In this document: positions 20,049 to 31,400 of the stretch, piece after piece
Position numbering within the stretch: position 1 is the first letter of the stretch
Layout of the letters: every line of letters starts with the position of its first letter
Source: Bacteroidota bacterium
GTDB lineage: Bacteria > Bacteroidota > Bacteroidia > M30B66
Direction of reading: 5' to 3'
Length of the DNA: 64,000 nucleotides
Assembly (NCBI GenBank): GCA_027490225.1
Contig: JAIXYK010000017.1
Location: 62,001 to 126,000, forward strand
Translations under genes and position numbers: made by a program
Notes under the pieces: generated by a model
Told to the model about the DNA's origin: nothing
The model's input: the letters and a program-made list of their open reading frames with translations, nothing else
Database searches by the model: none

Positions 20049-23000
20049 TTAAAAGCCAGCTCTGATTCCAAATGTGAAAGTTTTTACACCAGGGTTGTTG
20101 AAGTAATCGAAACCTTGAATGTTAGAACCGGCACCAGTTAAACTAGTTTCAGGGTCAACACCTTTGTATTCAGTAAATAGCAAAAGGTTTATTGCAGTAA
20201 AGTTAAAATCAAGGTATTGGATTATTTTCTTTCCAGCTGCATTGCCTTTAAAGTTAAGTCGGTATGACGCACTTACTTCTCTTAAACGTGCCCAGCTACC
20301 ATCTTCTAAATGTTGTTCTACAGCTGCTCCTGCATCTCCTTTAAATGAACGGAAATAATCGTAAGCAGAAACTTTTACATCATTAGCTGATGTTCCAGCA
20401 ACTGCAGTTCCATCGTCATTTACTACGCCTGTGCCTAAAACTCCATCAATTACATATTCTGCATTTTCGCCATCACGGTTGGCAGATTCTTCTGTTCTAC
20501 CTAAGCGGTTTAAGCGCGCATAAGTACCATTCCAAATTTTTCCTCCTTTTCTGAAATCCCAAAGGAATGAAACATTAAAGTTCTGGGCTATAGTGAACGA
20601 GTTTCTAAGTCCTGCAAGAAAATCAGGAAAAGGATTTCCTAATGCTTTTCTTACCGGATCAAGGTATGGAAGACCTGTAGATGGATCTATTATTAATTTC
20701 CCGTCAGCATTTCTTTGCCATGCAGAACCATATATAGTTCCATAAGGTTGTCCAATAACTGCAAAACTTCCTATGTCTTCGAATGCTTCTTCAATATCTA
20801 GTTCTTCTACACCATCAGCGAGTTTTAAAACTTCTGAGCGATTTCTATAATAAGTCCCACTTACAGTCCAAGTAAAGTTTTTTCTTTCAACCGGTGTAGC
20901 TGTTATAGCAACTTCCCAACCTTGATTTCTCATTTCTCCAGAGTTAACATATTCTCTTTTGAAACCTGATGATGGTGCAACTGGTTTATCTAAAAGAATA
21001 TCTACTGTTTTTTGATTGTAATAAGTAACATCAAAGCCTAATTTACCTCTAAAGAATTTTAATTCAGTTCCAATTTCTTTTCCTAATACTCTTTCTGGCA
21101 ATAAGTTAGGGCTTCCTTTTATATTACTAATTCCATAACCAACTTGGCCTAAGAAAGGAAAGCTATTTCCATTAGTGAAACCATCAGCAAAAAACGGCTG
21201 AGAGAAATATGTTCTGTTTTTATATGGCGATGGTGAAATACCGCTTTGAGCAACTGCTCCTCTAACTTTGAAAAAATCGAACCAACTTGGTAATTTAACC
21301 AATTCGTTAACTACAATTGATACGTTTGCAGAAGGATAGAAAAAGCTGTTTTTATTTTCATCGAATGTAGATGACCATTCATTTCTTCCAGTAAGTGTTA
21401 AGAAAATAGCACTTTTCCAATCAGCTTCGAAGTTAAAGAAACCGGCATAAGTTCTAATTCTGTCGTTAGAATTACTCGCATATCTATCGATAGAGTTTCC
21501 TAGGTTGTAAAAATCATCAATAATCAAATCTCTACCTCTGCTAAACACACTTTTAAAATTGCTGCTCCAGATGTTGTTACCCAAAATTAGTGTTGTATGA
21601 ATATCTTTTCCAAAGTTCTTTTTACCCGTTAATAATAAATCAGAATACATTTGAAAGCTGTTTACATTATCGTAATTTACTTGACCATAACGCAAAGCAT
21701 TATCATCGCCTGCAGAAGATTTATGGTAAACCTGCTTGCGTTCATCAGAATAATTATCAATACCAACTTTATAAGTGATGTTTAACCATTTTGTAGGGTC
21801 AGCATTGATGAAAGTGTTTCCAAAAATTCTATTTACATTATCGTTAAATGGATTTTTAAATGCAGTGTAAAGTGGATTGTCATACAAACCAAAGTAAGTT
21901 TGTACATTTCCATTTTCGTATTCATAATTGTTGATATCGTAGCTTGCAGGCATACGTAATAAACCTAGCATAATTCCAGATAAGTTAGAACCATTTTGAG
22001 GCTTAGTGCTTCTTGTATTTGAATAACTAATTGAAGTTCCAACTTTAATTTTGTCAGTTAGTTTGTGTTCTGATGCTAGTCTAACTGTAGTTCTGTTTAA
22101 TTTAGAATTTGGAATTACGCCAGAACTGTTAAAATTAGAGATTGAAAAACGATACATTGTAGTTTCTGTTCCGCCGTCAATACTTAATTGGTTATTGTAA
22201 TTTTGACCAGTATTGAAGAAAGATTTGTTGTTATCGTAAGCCTGAAGGCCAGGTGTATTAGCTATTTCAGGTCCCCAAGTAGAACTCACACCATAATCAA
22301 CATCATCATTAGTATCGAACAACTTGTCTGGTCCTGGGTCTGCAGTTGCAAAGGTTGGAGTTCCATCAGATTCTAAATAACCTTGCGCCCATCTGTCTTG
22401 TAATTTCGGAAGTTTATTTACTTGTTGCAGCTCAACAGATGAAGAAAAAGTTACACCAATTCCTTTTTTATATTTTCCTTTTTTAGTGGTGTAAATAATG
22501 GCTCCAGTTCCAGCTCTTTGTCCGTACAAAGCAGCAGCAGCAGGGCCTTTTAAAACAGTAACAGATTCAATATCATCAGGGTTAATGTCTAATGCACGGT
22601 TAGAATTTTGTACACCTTGCAAATTTCCGTTGTAAGGGTTATCAGCTCCTGAAGAAGTAAAAGTGGTGTTGTCTATTGGAATTCCATCAACCACAATTAA
22701 TGGCTGGTTGTTTCCTGTAAAAGTTTGATTTCCACGAATGTTAATCTTACTGGAAGCTCCTGGTGTTCCTCCAGAACTAGTTACTTGCACACCAGCTACT
22801 TTACCAGCAAGACCTTGAATAATGTTTGCTTCACCTGAGCCAGCGAGTTCTTTACCAGAAACTTCTGATACCGCATAACCTAATGCTTTTTTCTCTCTTG
22901 AAACACCAAGTGCTGTTACAACAACTTCTTTAAGAGCACCTTTTAACTGCATGTTTATAGAAATAAATTCACGATTAGCTTTTACTTCACGGGTTTCCAT

Positions 23001-23237
23001 ACCAACATAACTGAAAACCAAAATGCTTTCGGCATCTTTTACTTTTATTTCAAACTCTCCGTCTAAATTCGAAAGGGTGTTATTATTTGTCCCCTTTTCC
23101 AAAATTATAGCTCCGGGTAATGGAGAATTTTCAGCTTCATTGATGATTTTTCCCTTCACCAATTTCTGGGCTTGCACAGTTGCAGCCAGCAATAGGAATG
23201 CAATTAGAAAATTGCTTTTTCGTAAAAAGTGTTTCAT
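20049..23237 (-). CDS. SusC/RagA family TonB-linked outer membrane protein
   Basis: CarboxypepD_reg-like N-terminus (GKIINEAENSPLPGAIILEKGTNNNTLSNLDGEFEI), plug domain (GVQVTSSGGTPGASSKINIRGNQTF...PLIVVDGIPIDN), ATVLKGPAAAALYG motif, long beta-barrel. Confidence 0.95.
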   Translation of the reverse strand: MKHFLRKSNFLIAFLLLAATVQAQKLVKGKIINEAENSPLPGAIILEKGTNNNTLSNLDGEFEIKVKDAESILVFSYVGMETREVKANREFISINMQLKGALKEVVVTALGVSREKKALGYAVSEVSGKELAGSGEANIIQGLAGKVAGVQVTSSGGTPGASSKINIRGNQTFTGNNQPLIVVDGIPIDNTTFTSSGADNPYNGNLQGVQNSNRALDINPDDIESVTVLKGPAAAALYGQRAGTGAIIYTTKKGKYKKGIGVTFSSSVELQQVNKLPKLQDRWAQGYLESDGTPTFATADPGPDKLFDTNDDVDYGVSSTWGPEIANTPGLQAYDNNKSFFNTGQNYNNQLSIDGGTETTMYRFSISNFNSSGVIPNSKLNRTTVRLASEHKLTDKIKVGTSISYSNTRSTKPQNGSNLSGIMLGLLRMPASYDINNYEYENGNVQTYFGLYDNPLYTAFKNPFNDNVNRIFGNTFINADPTKWLNITYKVGIDNYSDERKQVYHKSSAGDDNALRYGQVNYDNVNSFQMYSDLLLTGKKNFGKDIHTTLILGNNIWSSNFKSVFSRGRDLIIDDFYNLGNSIDRYASNSNDRIRTYAGFFNFEADWKSAIFLTLTGRNEWSSTFDENKNSFFYPSANVSIVVNELVKLPSWFDFFKVRGAVAQSGISPSPYKNRTYFSQPFFADGFTNGNSFPFLGQVGYGISNIKGSPNLLPERVLGKEIGTELKFFRGKLGFDVTYYNQKTVDILLDKPVAPSSGFKREYVNSGEMRNQGWEVAITATPVERKNFTWTVSGTYYRNRSEVLKLADGVEELDIEEAFEDIGSFAVIGQPYGTIYGSAWQRNADGKLIIDPSTGLPYLDPVRKALGNPFPDFLAGLRNSFTIAQNFNVSFLWDFRKGGKIWNGTYARLNRLGRTEESANRDGENAEYVIDGVLGTGVVNDDGTAVAGTSANDVKVSAYDYFRSFKGDAGAAVEQHLEDGSWARLREVSASYRLNFKGNAAGKKIIQYLDFNFTAINLLLFTEYKGVDPETSLTGAGSNIQGFDYFNNPGVKTFTFGIRAGF

Positions 23238-23437
23238 GTTTTATAGTTTTAATTCATGAAAGTTGTATAAATTTTTCGGATTGAAGCTTTATTTCTTAAT
23301 AATTTAATAACAATTGAGGTTTTAATATTTTTAAGAGGCACATTGTTAGGTATTTATATGTTGATTATTATTTGGGCACACCCTAGAATTAATGAATAAT
23401 GAATAATTGGGCTGTGAAATTGAATAAGAAAACAAAT

Positions 23438-23513
23438 GCCCGCGCCAGTGATTGAAGCGGAAACCCGGTGCGAGGCCCTTTGCCGAGCAGCGCGTTGAAG
23501 CGTAAAGCACGGT
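23438..23513. repeat. GC-rich intergenic repeat, copy B of dispersed family
   Basis: Contains two direct boxes ATTGAAGCGGAAACCCGGT and GTTGAAGCGTAAAGCACGGT in an otherwise AT-rich spacer. Confidence 0.6.
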
Positions 23514-23596
23514 TTACAAAACAATAATGTGTTAATTATTTTTTACAATAAGTTTATATTGTTTTGTGAAAGGCGCCCAAGAAATTAAAATTATGC

Positions 23597-25345
23597 TCAT
23601 TGTTCCTGAAATTGCATCTCGTACAGTTTCCTATAAATACCTTTGTTTTTGAGCAATTCCTGGTGGTTGCCGCTTTCCATTAATTGGCCTTTGTCTAATA
23701 CCAAAATTAAATCGGCATTTTGTATGGTGGAAAGCCGGTGGGCAATAATAATGGAAGTTCGGTTTTTAGTTATAGTTTGAATGGCTTTTTGAATGGCGAG
23801 TTCAGTTTCAGTATCGATGGAAGAGGTGGCTTCATCTAAAACCAAAATGGATGGTTTGTAGAGATAGGCGCGAATAAATGCAATGAGCTGTCGCTGGCCG
23901 GCACTGAGCATGGCGCCGCGTTCCATTACGTTGTAGTTGAAACCGCCTGGTAATTGATGAATGAATTTGTCTGCACCAATGGCTTCTGCAGCGGCTTCAA
24001 TTTGGTTGATTGAAATGGAAGCGTCGTTGAGTGTTACATTATTGGCAATGGTATCTGAAAATAGGAAAACATCTTGCAGCACTACAGCTATGTTTTTTCT
24101 TAGTTGGTCAACATCATAGTTTTTTATTGAGATGCCATCTACCAATATTTCGCCTTTGTTAAATTCATAAAAGCGATTGATTAGGTTAATAATCGTAGTT
24201 TTTCCGGAGCCAGTAGCGCCGACAATGGCAACAGTTTGGCCTTTTTTAATTGTAAAGCTGAGGTCTTTTAAAACCCATTCTTCGTTGTTGTAAGCCATCC
24301 AAACATTTTTAAATGCAATGTCACCTTCGATTGTTATTGAACTTGGGTTTGGAATGTTTTGCATTGCAGCATCGGTATCGAGCACCTGAAAAACCCTTTC
24401 GGAGCTTACCATGCCCATTTGTAAGGTATTGAAACGGTCGGCCAAGGTGCGAATGGGCCTAAAAAGCATATTGATGAAAAGGGTAAATGCTACAATGTTT
24501 CCAATACTGAAATTGCCAGCAATAACGCCTCTTGCGCCCAACCAAATGATGAGGCCAATTGAAACAGCACTTAAGATTTCTACAATTGGCAGGAAAACCG
24601 AATAATGCCAAACGGAACGGATATGAGCATCGGCATGTTCTTTATTTATTTTGTTGAAAGCATCGGCTTCTTCTTTTTCTCTGTTAAATAATTGAATGAT
24701 GCTAATTCCAGAGACATGTTCTTGTACAAAAGTATTGAGCCTTGCAACTTGTGTGCGCACATCTTGAAAAGAAGATTTGATTCCATTTTTAAAAACTCGC
24801 GTGGCGATAAGTAAGAGCGGAATGGTAGATATAGAGATAAGTGCCAAGCGCCAATCGGTATAAAACATTACAATAAGCACGACCGATAACTGTAATAAAT
24901 CGCCAAATACAATTACGACACCTTCGGTAAAGATGCTGGCAATGGTTTCCATATCGCTCACTACGCGGGTTACGAGCATGCCAATTGGGTGCTGGTCGAA
25001 ATAAGCGATTTTGAAATTATTGATATGTTTGAATAGTGTAATTCTTAAATCTTTAATTACACTTTGGCCCAGAAGATTGATGATGTAATTGCTAAAGAAA
25101 TTTCCAATTGTTTCGATTAACAACACGCCAATCATGAGCATTGTCATGATAAGGAGCATTTTAGCATCGGGAATAATGATAAAATGATCGAGTGTGTATT
25201 GCACCAATAAAGGTCTTATTGGGGAAATGAGTGCTAGGAAAATAGTCAGTCCAATTGCGCCAAACAACTGGGGTTTATAAGGTTTAGTAAACGATAAAAT
25301 GCGTTTTAATAAACCTACATTAAACGCATTTCCTGAAACGGACAT
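23597..25345 (-). CDS. ABC transporter, fused permease/ATP-binding (MsbA/multidrug exporter type)
   Basis: Walker A VGATGSGKTTI, signature LSAGQRQLIAF, Walker B ILVLDEATSS; N-terminal six-TM region. Confidence 0.95.
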   Translation of the reverse strand: MSVSGNAFNVGLLKRILSFTKPYKPQLFGAIGLTIFLALISPIRPLLVQYTLDHFIIIPDAKMLLIMTMLMIGVLLIETIGNFFSNYIINLLGQSVIKDLRITLFKHINNFKIAYFDQHPIGMLVTRVVSDMETIASIFTEGVVIVFGDLLQLSVVLIVMFYTDWRLALISISTIPLLLIATRVFKNGIKSSFQDVRTQVARLNTFVQEHVSGISIIQLFNREKEEADAFNKINKEHADAHIRSVWHYSVFLPIVEILSAVSIGLIIWLGARGVIAGNFSIGNIVAFTLFINMLFRPIRTLADRFNTLQMGMVSSERVFQVLDTDAAMQNIPNPSSITIEGDIAFKNVWMAYNNEEWVLKDLSFTIKKGQTVAIVGATGSGKTTIINLINRFYEFNKGEILVDGISIKNYDVDQLRKNIAVVLQDVFLFSDTIANNVTLNDASISINQIEAAAEAIGADKFIHQLPGGFNYNVMERGAMLSAGQRQLIAFIRAYLYKPSILVLDEATSSIDTETELAIQKAIQTITKNRTSIIIAHRLSTIQNADLILVLDKGQLMESGNHQELLKNKGIYRKLYEMQFQEQ

Positions 25346-25373
25346 CTAAAATATTCGAGCTAAATTTAAGTGG

Positions 25374-25381
25374 CAAAGTTA
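25374..25381 (-). promoter_or_regulatory. -7 box TAACTTTG (minus strand) overlapping the stop of the upstream gene
   Basis: Plus-strand CAAAGTTA; overlaps the TAA of 25379..28336 and precedes the ABC transporter gene. Confidence 0.5.
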
Positions 25382-28336
25382 TTTTAATAAAGTAACTGTT
25401 CCTTTAAATTCTTTCGATTTATCTTGATATTTATAAGCAGCGATGTAGAAATAAGTTCCATCGGGCAATAAGTTTCCAGCCAGATCATAACCATTCCATT
25501 CAAAATATGGATTTACAGATTCGTGCACACGCAAGCCCCAGCGGTTATATATTTTTATATAAAACTCATCGTAAGCAAAAGAAGTTATTGCTGAAAAATA
25601 ATCGTTCTGCTTGTCACCATTAGGAGAAAACGCATTTGGGAAAGTTAGTTCCTGGAAGCAAGGTTTATTTTTAACCAAGAAAGAATCCAGTTTAGGGCAA
25701 AGTTCGCCTGGCAACTGCACCAATACTGTATACCAACCTGTATCTTGTACAGAAATGATTGCTGATGTTTCTCCCGTGCTCCATTGATATGAAAGGGCTG
25801 TAGAATCTCCGGCAAGAAACACACTTTCTCCAGCGCAAGTTTTTATTTCTTTTACTTTACCGGTATCTGCAAATTGAACATTTACAGTGATGGTATCGAA
25901 TGCAGTACAAGCTAAACTTCCATTACTATTTACTTCTATGATGTAAGTTGTAGTGCTATCGGGAATAACTTCAACTTCTCTGTCTGTTGAGAATTCTATA
26001 CTATCTGTGCTCCATGTAAATTTATAGGAAGAACCAGCCAATGTAGAAAGTAGAATAGGGTTTGATTCGCAAATTGTTGTATCGTTTCCTGCATCAACAG
26101 TAGGTAGAGGTCGTACAATAATGTTTCTGCTGTTACCAAGATTCCCGCAATCATTTACTGTTTCTACAAAAATGGGAATTGATCCGCTATTCGGGAAATA
26201 AAAATTTACTTCGTTGTTCAAAGAATCAATTACAGTTGCTAAGTTAGAATTCCATGCATAGTAAGTGTCTTCGCTTAGGGGCAAGCGGTATTCTACAGTG
26301 TCGCCAACACATACCTGAGGCGGTCCAATAATAGAAACATTGGGTGGTCCAACTACAGTCACATTCGCTATTTCAGAACCGGGGCCTACGCAACCAAAGT
26401 TTGTCTCTGTAACATAAACGGTATAATCACCTACACCATTAAAAAGAATTGGGTTAAAAGGCCCTCCTTCGAAAAAATTAGTAATGTTATTCAAACCCCA
26501 AACATAAGTTGATTGAAAATTATATGGTTGCATATAAAAATAAAGGGCAGTATTGAAACAAATGGTGGTATCTAAATCGTAATCAACAAAAGCAAAAGTC
26601 GCGGGGTCTAACAAATCAATGGTCAGTCCGGCAGGGTTAGGAGCTCCGATTGTTAACCTGATTAGCGTTCCTAATTGATCCCAGCCTTGCGAGGAATTAG
26701 TAGAAACAACCCGCATGTAATAATTCCCGGGAGCAAGACCAACAGAGCCGAGATTTGGAAGATTTGGTATGGTTAATAAAACAGTGGTGTCGCTGGTTGC
26801 TGCAACGCTACCAATAACTCCAGTGTTAATTACAAAAAAACCATTATAATCGAGGACTTGGAGCTGAAATTCGTTCGGAGCGGTATAGGTTGCTGGAGGA
26901 GGATGCACTCCAATTTCGACGGATATCAGTGTGTCGGCACCATTTACATCATCTATACAAAATTGTACATCTACAGCATTATTAGTTTCGATATCACATT
27001 CTCTTATACAAAATGGACCCTGCAAAGAGCCTATTGTGTATGGGCTGGTTGCAATTACTCTTAAGTAATAATTACAGCCGGGAGGAATTGGATGGTTTTG
27101 TGGAGTAATTAATCCTGATACAGAACCAGGCAAACCAGGGTAACTAGTATCGTCGTTACTAGTTCCTAAAACGTTAGGGTTTGGTGGGAAATTTCCATTA
27201 GAATCTGATAGCTGAAGTACGTATGTATTGTTTACGAATACACCAAAAGAATTGAATTTGGTATCAATTACACTGCCTACACAAACTGTATCGGCTGGGT
27301 TAGAAATTACTGCAGTAGAGCCAGTAACTACGCTGTTGGGGCAATCAATCACATTGATACAAACACTTGTATCAGAAATGATAATTGGGTCAATATCTCC
27401 TCTAACTACTCTAATTCTATAACAAGGATTTTCATTTAATGTAGATGGAATGGCTAAAGTTTGGAGAATTTGAACAGGATTCAAATTGTTAAGTTGGTAA
27501 ATACCTAAAGAAGTAGCCAAGGAAAAATCTCCAAATTCGTTAGACAATTGAACTTCATAAAATCCATTTCCGCAAAGCTGAACAGGGTTATTGAAAAACA
27601 ATAAAACAGGGTCGCCTTTGCAAACTGTAGTTGGAGAAATGCTGTCTAACTCTAAACGAACATCATATAAAACGGGGTCGTATTTACCAACTATTCTAAG
27701 TCCATCGATACCTAAGGAGCCTGAAAGCGGTTCTTGGGTGCTGCTGTTAATCCACCTAAAACCGAAACGTACATCACTCAAATTATTGAAAACAGGATTG
27801 TAAAATTCGTAATACGTCCATTTGTTGATGGAAGAAAACTGTGCATTGGGAACTGCTGTCCAGGGACCACCAAGGGCGCTAAAATAAAGTTCTCCGTAGG
27901 CACCAGGATTTCCCTGACAATTGGCATAAAAAACTATTCTAACACTGTCCATTCCTAAGGTGCAATTTGGTCCTGTGCTGGCAAAACGGTCGGAAGCTAC
28001 CTGAGGATTAAAATTAGCATTAGCAATATTAGGTGAGGCTGAAAAAGTTGCAGAATCTGTAATGTGAAGGTAATTGCTAAAAGGAGCAAAGTTTATTAAT
28101 CCACCGGTTGTACTATCCTGACTGATTGTATTTGGATACACAGGTGCTCCAGTAAAATCATCATTTACTACCCAAAAATTTGAACCACTGTTATTTCCAA
28201 CTAATCCGTTATTTAAGGAAAACGAACCTGGTCCATTTTCAAAATCTTCTGAATAAACAAGTATATTTTGCGCATGTGTCAGACTTCCAAATCCAAGTAA
28301 AAGCAATAGAAAAAGGCAATTGTAAAGGTGTTTCAT
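25379..28336 (-). CDS. Large secreted protein with T9SS type B (CHU_C/gliding-motility) sorting domain
   Basis: Signal peptide; C-terminus FPNAFSPNGDKQNDYFSAI...FYIKIYNRWGLRVHES...WNGYDLAGNLLPDGTYFYIAAYKYQDKSKEFKGTVTLLK. Confidence 0.92.
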   Translation of the reverse strand: MKHLYNCLFLLLLLGFGSLTHAQNILVYSEDFENGPGSFSLNNGLVGNNSGSNFWVVNDDFTGAPVYPNTISQDSTTGGLINFAPFSNYLHITDSATFSASPNIANANFNPQVASDRFASTGPNCTLGMDSVRIVFYANCQGNPGAYGELYFSALGGPWTAVPNAQFSSINKWTYYEFYNPVFNNLSDVRFGFRWINSSTQEPLSGSLGIDGLRIVGKYDPVLYDVRLELDSISPTTVCKGDPVLLFFNNPVQLCGNGFYEVQLSNEFGDFSLATSLGIYQLNNLNPVQILQTLAIPSTLNENPCYRIRVVRGDIDPIIISDTSVCINVIDCPNSVVTGSTAVISNPADTVCVGSVIDTKFNSFGVFVNNTYVLQLSDSNGNFPPNPNVLGTSNDDTSYPGLPGSVSGLITPQNHPIPPGCNYYLRVIATSPYTIGSLQGPFCIRECDIETNNAVDVQFCIDDVNGADTLISVEIGVHPPPATYTAPNEFQLQVLDYNGFFVINTGVIGSVAATSDTTVLLTIPNLPNLGSVGLAPGNYYMRVVSTNSSQGWDQLGTLIRLTIGAPNPAGLTIDLLDPATFAFVDYDLDTTICFNTALYFYMQPYNFQSTYVWGLNNITNFFEGGPFNPILFNGVGDYTVYVTETNFGCVGPGSEIANVTVVGPPNVSIIGPPQVCVGDTVEYRLPLSEDTYYAWNSNLATVIDSLNNEVNFYFPNSGSIPIFVETVNDCGNLGNSRNIIVRPLPTVDAGNDTTICESNPILLSTLAGSSYKFTWSTDSIEFSTDREVEVIPDSTTTYIIEVNSNGSLACTAFDTITVNVQFADTGKVKEIKTCAGESVFLAGDSTALSYQWSTGETSAIISVQDTGWYTVLVQLPGELCPKLDSFLVKNKPCFQELTFPNAFSPNGDKQNDYFSAITSFAYDEFYIKIYNRWGLRVHESVNPYFEWNGYDLAGNLLPDGTYFYIAAYKYQDKSKEFKGTVTLLK

Positions 28337-28450
28337 GCTGTAGAAATTGATATTTCAAATAAAGAATGAATTTGTGATTAACATTCGCTAAGTTATTTAT
28401 TTTTTTGAAACATTTTATTTTGCATTCCATTTTTAATAAATTTACAAAGC

Positions 28451-31400
28451 GTGAAATTTAAAATTGTCCTATTAATTTATGTGTTTTGTTTTATTTGCTT
28501 AGGAAAGGCAAGTGCTACGCATTTAATGGGAGGAGAAATTACCTGGGCTTGTCAGGGCAATGGTAATTACATTTTTACTTTGAAACTTTACAGAGATTGT
28601 AATGGTAATCCTCTGAATACAAATATTTCTTTAAGGGTTCATAATCATCCAACTGTTACTGCTATTCCAATGCAGTTGTTAAGTGATATAGATATTTCAC
28701 CTCAATGCAATGGCTCTGGACCAACAATTAGTTGCGCTACAGCCAATGGAAATGATCCAGGAGCAGTTGAGGAGTTTATATTTCGTTCTAATTCAATTAA
28801 CTTACCAGGTGTGCCTCCAGTTCAAGGTTGGGTTTTTACTTTTGATGATTGTTGCAGGAATTTGGCAATCGATAATTTAGTAATAGATGGTAGTACAGGG
28901 TTTACTTTGCGTGCTATTATGTATGCATATAACGGGGCAAACACATCTCCTTGCTTTGATTCATCACCAGTTTTTGCGCAGGTTCCAGCAGTGATTATTT
29001 GCGCTGGTAATGCATTTACTTATAACCACAACGCATATGATGTAGATAAAGATTCTTTGGTTTATTCATTTGGTCGACCTTTGGATTGGTTAAATGGAGC
29101 AAATTGGGGGGTAAATAGTCCACCTGAATTGCTTTTTCAGCCAGCATACAGTGTTACTAGTCCATTTCCAGGGCTAGGACAAAATGGAAGTATTCCTGCA
29201 ACATTAGATAACCTTACTGGTGAAATTGCATTTACTCCTAATTATACTGGGAATTTTGTTACCGTAGTTTCAGTAAAATCATACCGCTGCGGCATACTTG
29301 TTTCTGAAATTTTTAGAGAAATTCAAGTAGTTGTAATTCAATGCGCTCCTAATACTGCTCCATCTGTTACAGCACCTTTTGTTGATATTACTACAGGCCT
29401 ACAAACTTCTTTTGTAGATACAGTTCAAGCAGGAGATTTGGTAAGTTTTACGATTACTGCAACAGATAATGAATTTTTGCCAATTGGTGTTGCTCAAACC
29501 ATAAGTGTGGCTGCATCTGGTGGGCAGTTTGGAACCAATTTTAGTGACCCTGCAAATGGTTGTGCATTTCCTCCTTGTGCAACTCTGAGTCCTGCCCCGC
29601 CTGTTGTTCTCGCAAACAATGGCAGCATTACATTTAACTGGCAAACTACATGCGATCATGTAAATTTTTCGACCGATTGTTATGATCCCAGCAATACTTA
29701 CACATTTGTATTGCAATTTCAGGATGATGCATGTCCGGCGCCTGCATACAGAATTGCTACAGTAGCTGTAGTGGTTGAAGCTCCGCCAATTTTACCGCCC
29801 CCGCAACTTCGCTGTACTGATGTTCAAAGCAATGGGAATGTGGTGCTTTCTTGGATTCCTATAACAGATACCGATGGACTTTTTAATGCTTATATGATTT
29901 ATTCATCATCAGCTGCTGGAGGTCCTTATGTTTTGATTGACAGTGTGTTGAATATAAATCAGGCAAATACAATACTTACCGGAACAAACGCGAATAATGC
30001 TCCAGTTTATTACAGAATTAGAACACGATCTAGTTGTGGTGTATTTGGTAGCGTTTTGAGTATTCCTTCCAATACCATAGCCACTATGTTTGTTACAGCA
30101 GCTGATGGTGGTTCAGGTCAAATTAATGTCAATTGGACAACGCTTTCAACTCCTCTTTTACCAAGTTCTGTATTGCCATACACGGTGAATAAGCAAGTTT
30201 TGCCAGCAGCTTTGGCTTTTTACGCTACTTCACAAACCAATTCAGCCACAGATTTTATGCAAGGTTGCTTGCAAACAATTAACTATCAGGTTTCTCTGCC
30301 TGACCAAAGTGGTTGTATTTCCCGTTCAAACATTAATGGAGGAGATTTTAGCAACGACCAGGCGCCCGATGCTCCCGTATTGGATTCTATATCTGTAAAT
30401 CCTGCAAACAATTCGGTTTATGTTGGTTGGACAGCTTCATTGGCCAATGATGTGAGGGCTTATGTTATTTATCAAACTTCAAATGGAGCTATTATTCAAG
30501 TAGATACTGTTTTTGGTGGAAATGTAGAAGCTTTTATTGCGAATAGCAGAAATCCTGATTTGGCTGCTGTAAGTTTTTCAATTGCGGCAATTGACAGTTG
30601 TTTTAATTTAAGTCCTGTTTCATCATTGCACACTACTATTTTTAATCGGTTCGATTTATCATCTTGCGAGAATAAAGTTGAGTTATTATTTACTGCATAT
30701 CAAGGTTTTACTGTAAATTCTTATCAAATTTTTTCTAAAGTAGATGCAGGGAGTTATCAATTGCAAGCCAGTTTACCAGGTAACACTACAAATTATGTTC
30801 AGAATAATTTGATTCCAAGTGCAACGTATTGTTTTATTGTTCAGGCAATTGGGGTAGGAGGAAGCAGTACATCTAACGAGATTTGTTTTTTGGCCAATGT
30901 GCAGGATTTGCCTGAATTTGCTTATGTAAGAAAAGCAACTGTAACCAATGATGGTTTTGCTTATTCACTATGTTATATTGATACTGCATCAGACGCAGCA
31001 TTTTACAGGATAAAGCGAGCAAATTATCCTGATACGAACTTTGTATTAATTGGGACTTTCCCAATTCCAGGAAACACTAATTTGGTAGATTTTACAGATT
31101 ATAATGCAGCAACAGCTACACAAGCATATAGTTACAGGTATTATTTAGTCGATAAATGTGAAAATGAATCGATGATTTCTAATGTTGGACGAACAATCTT
31201 ATTGCGAGGTGTTGCAGGTGATGGTTTTGTAAATAGGTTGAAGTGGAATCCTTATTTCGACTGGGATGCAGATGTGGATGAATACAAAATTTACCGTTCA
31301 TTAGATAAAGGCTTAAATTATGAGCTTATTGCTACACAGGAGACTGATACTACCCTTTTGGACTTTGTTGTAGCACAAGTTGACACAATTTTAGAGTTTT

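Noticed and set aside
22535-22550. GCAGCAGCAGC microsatellite
   Set aside because: Encodes the conserved AAAALYG motif of the SusC plug; expected in this family.
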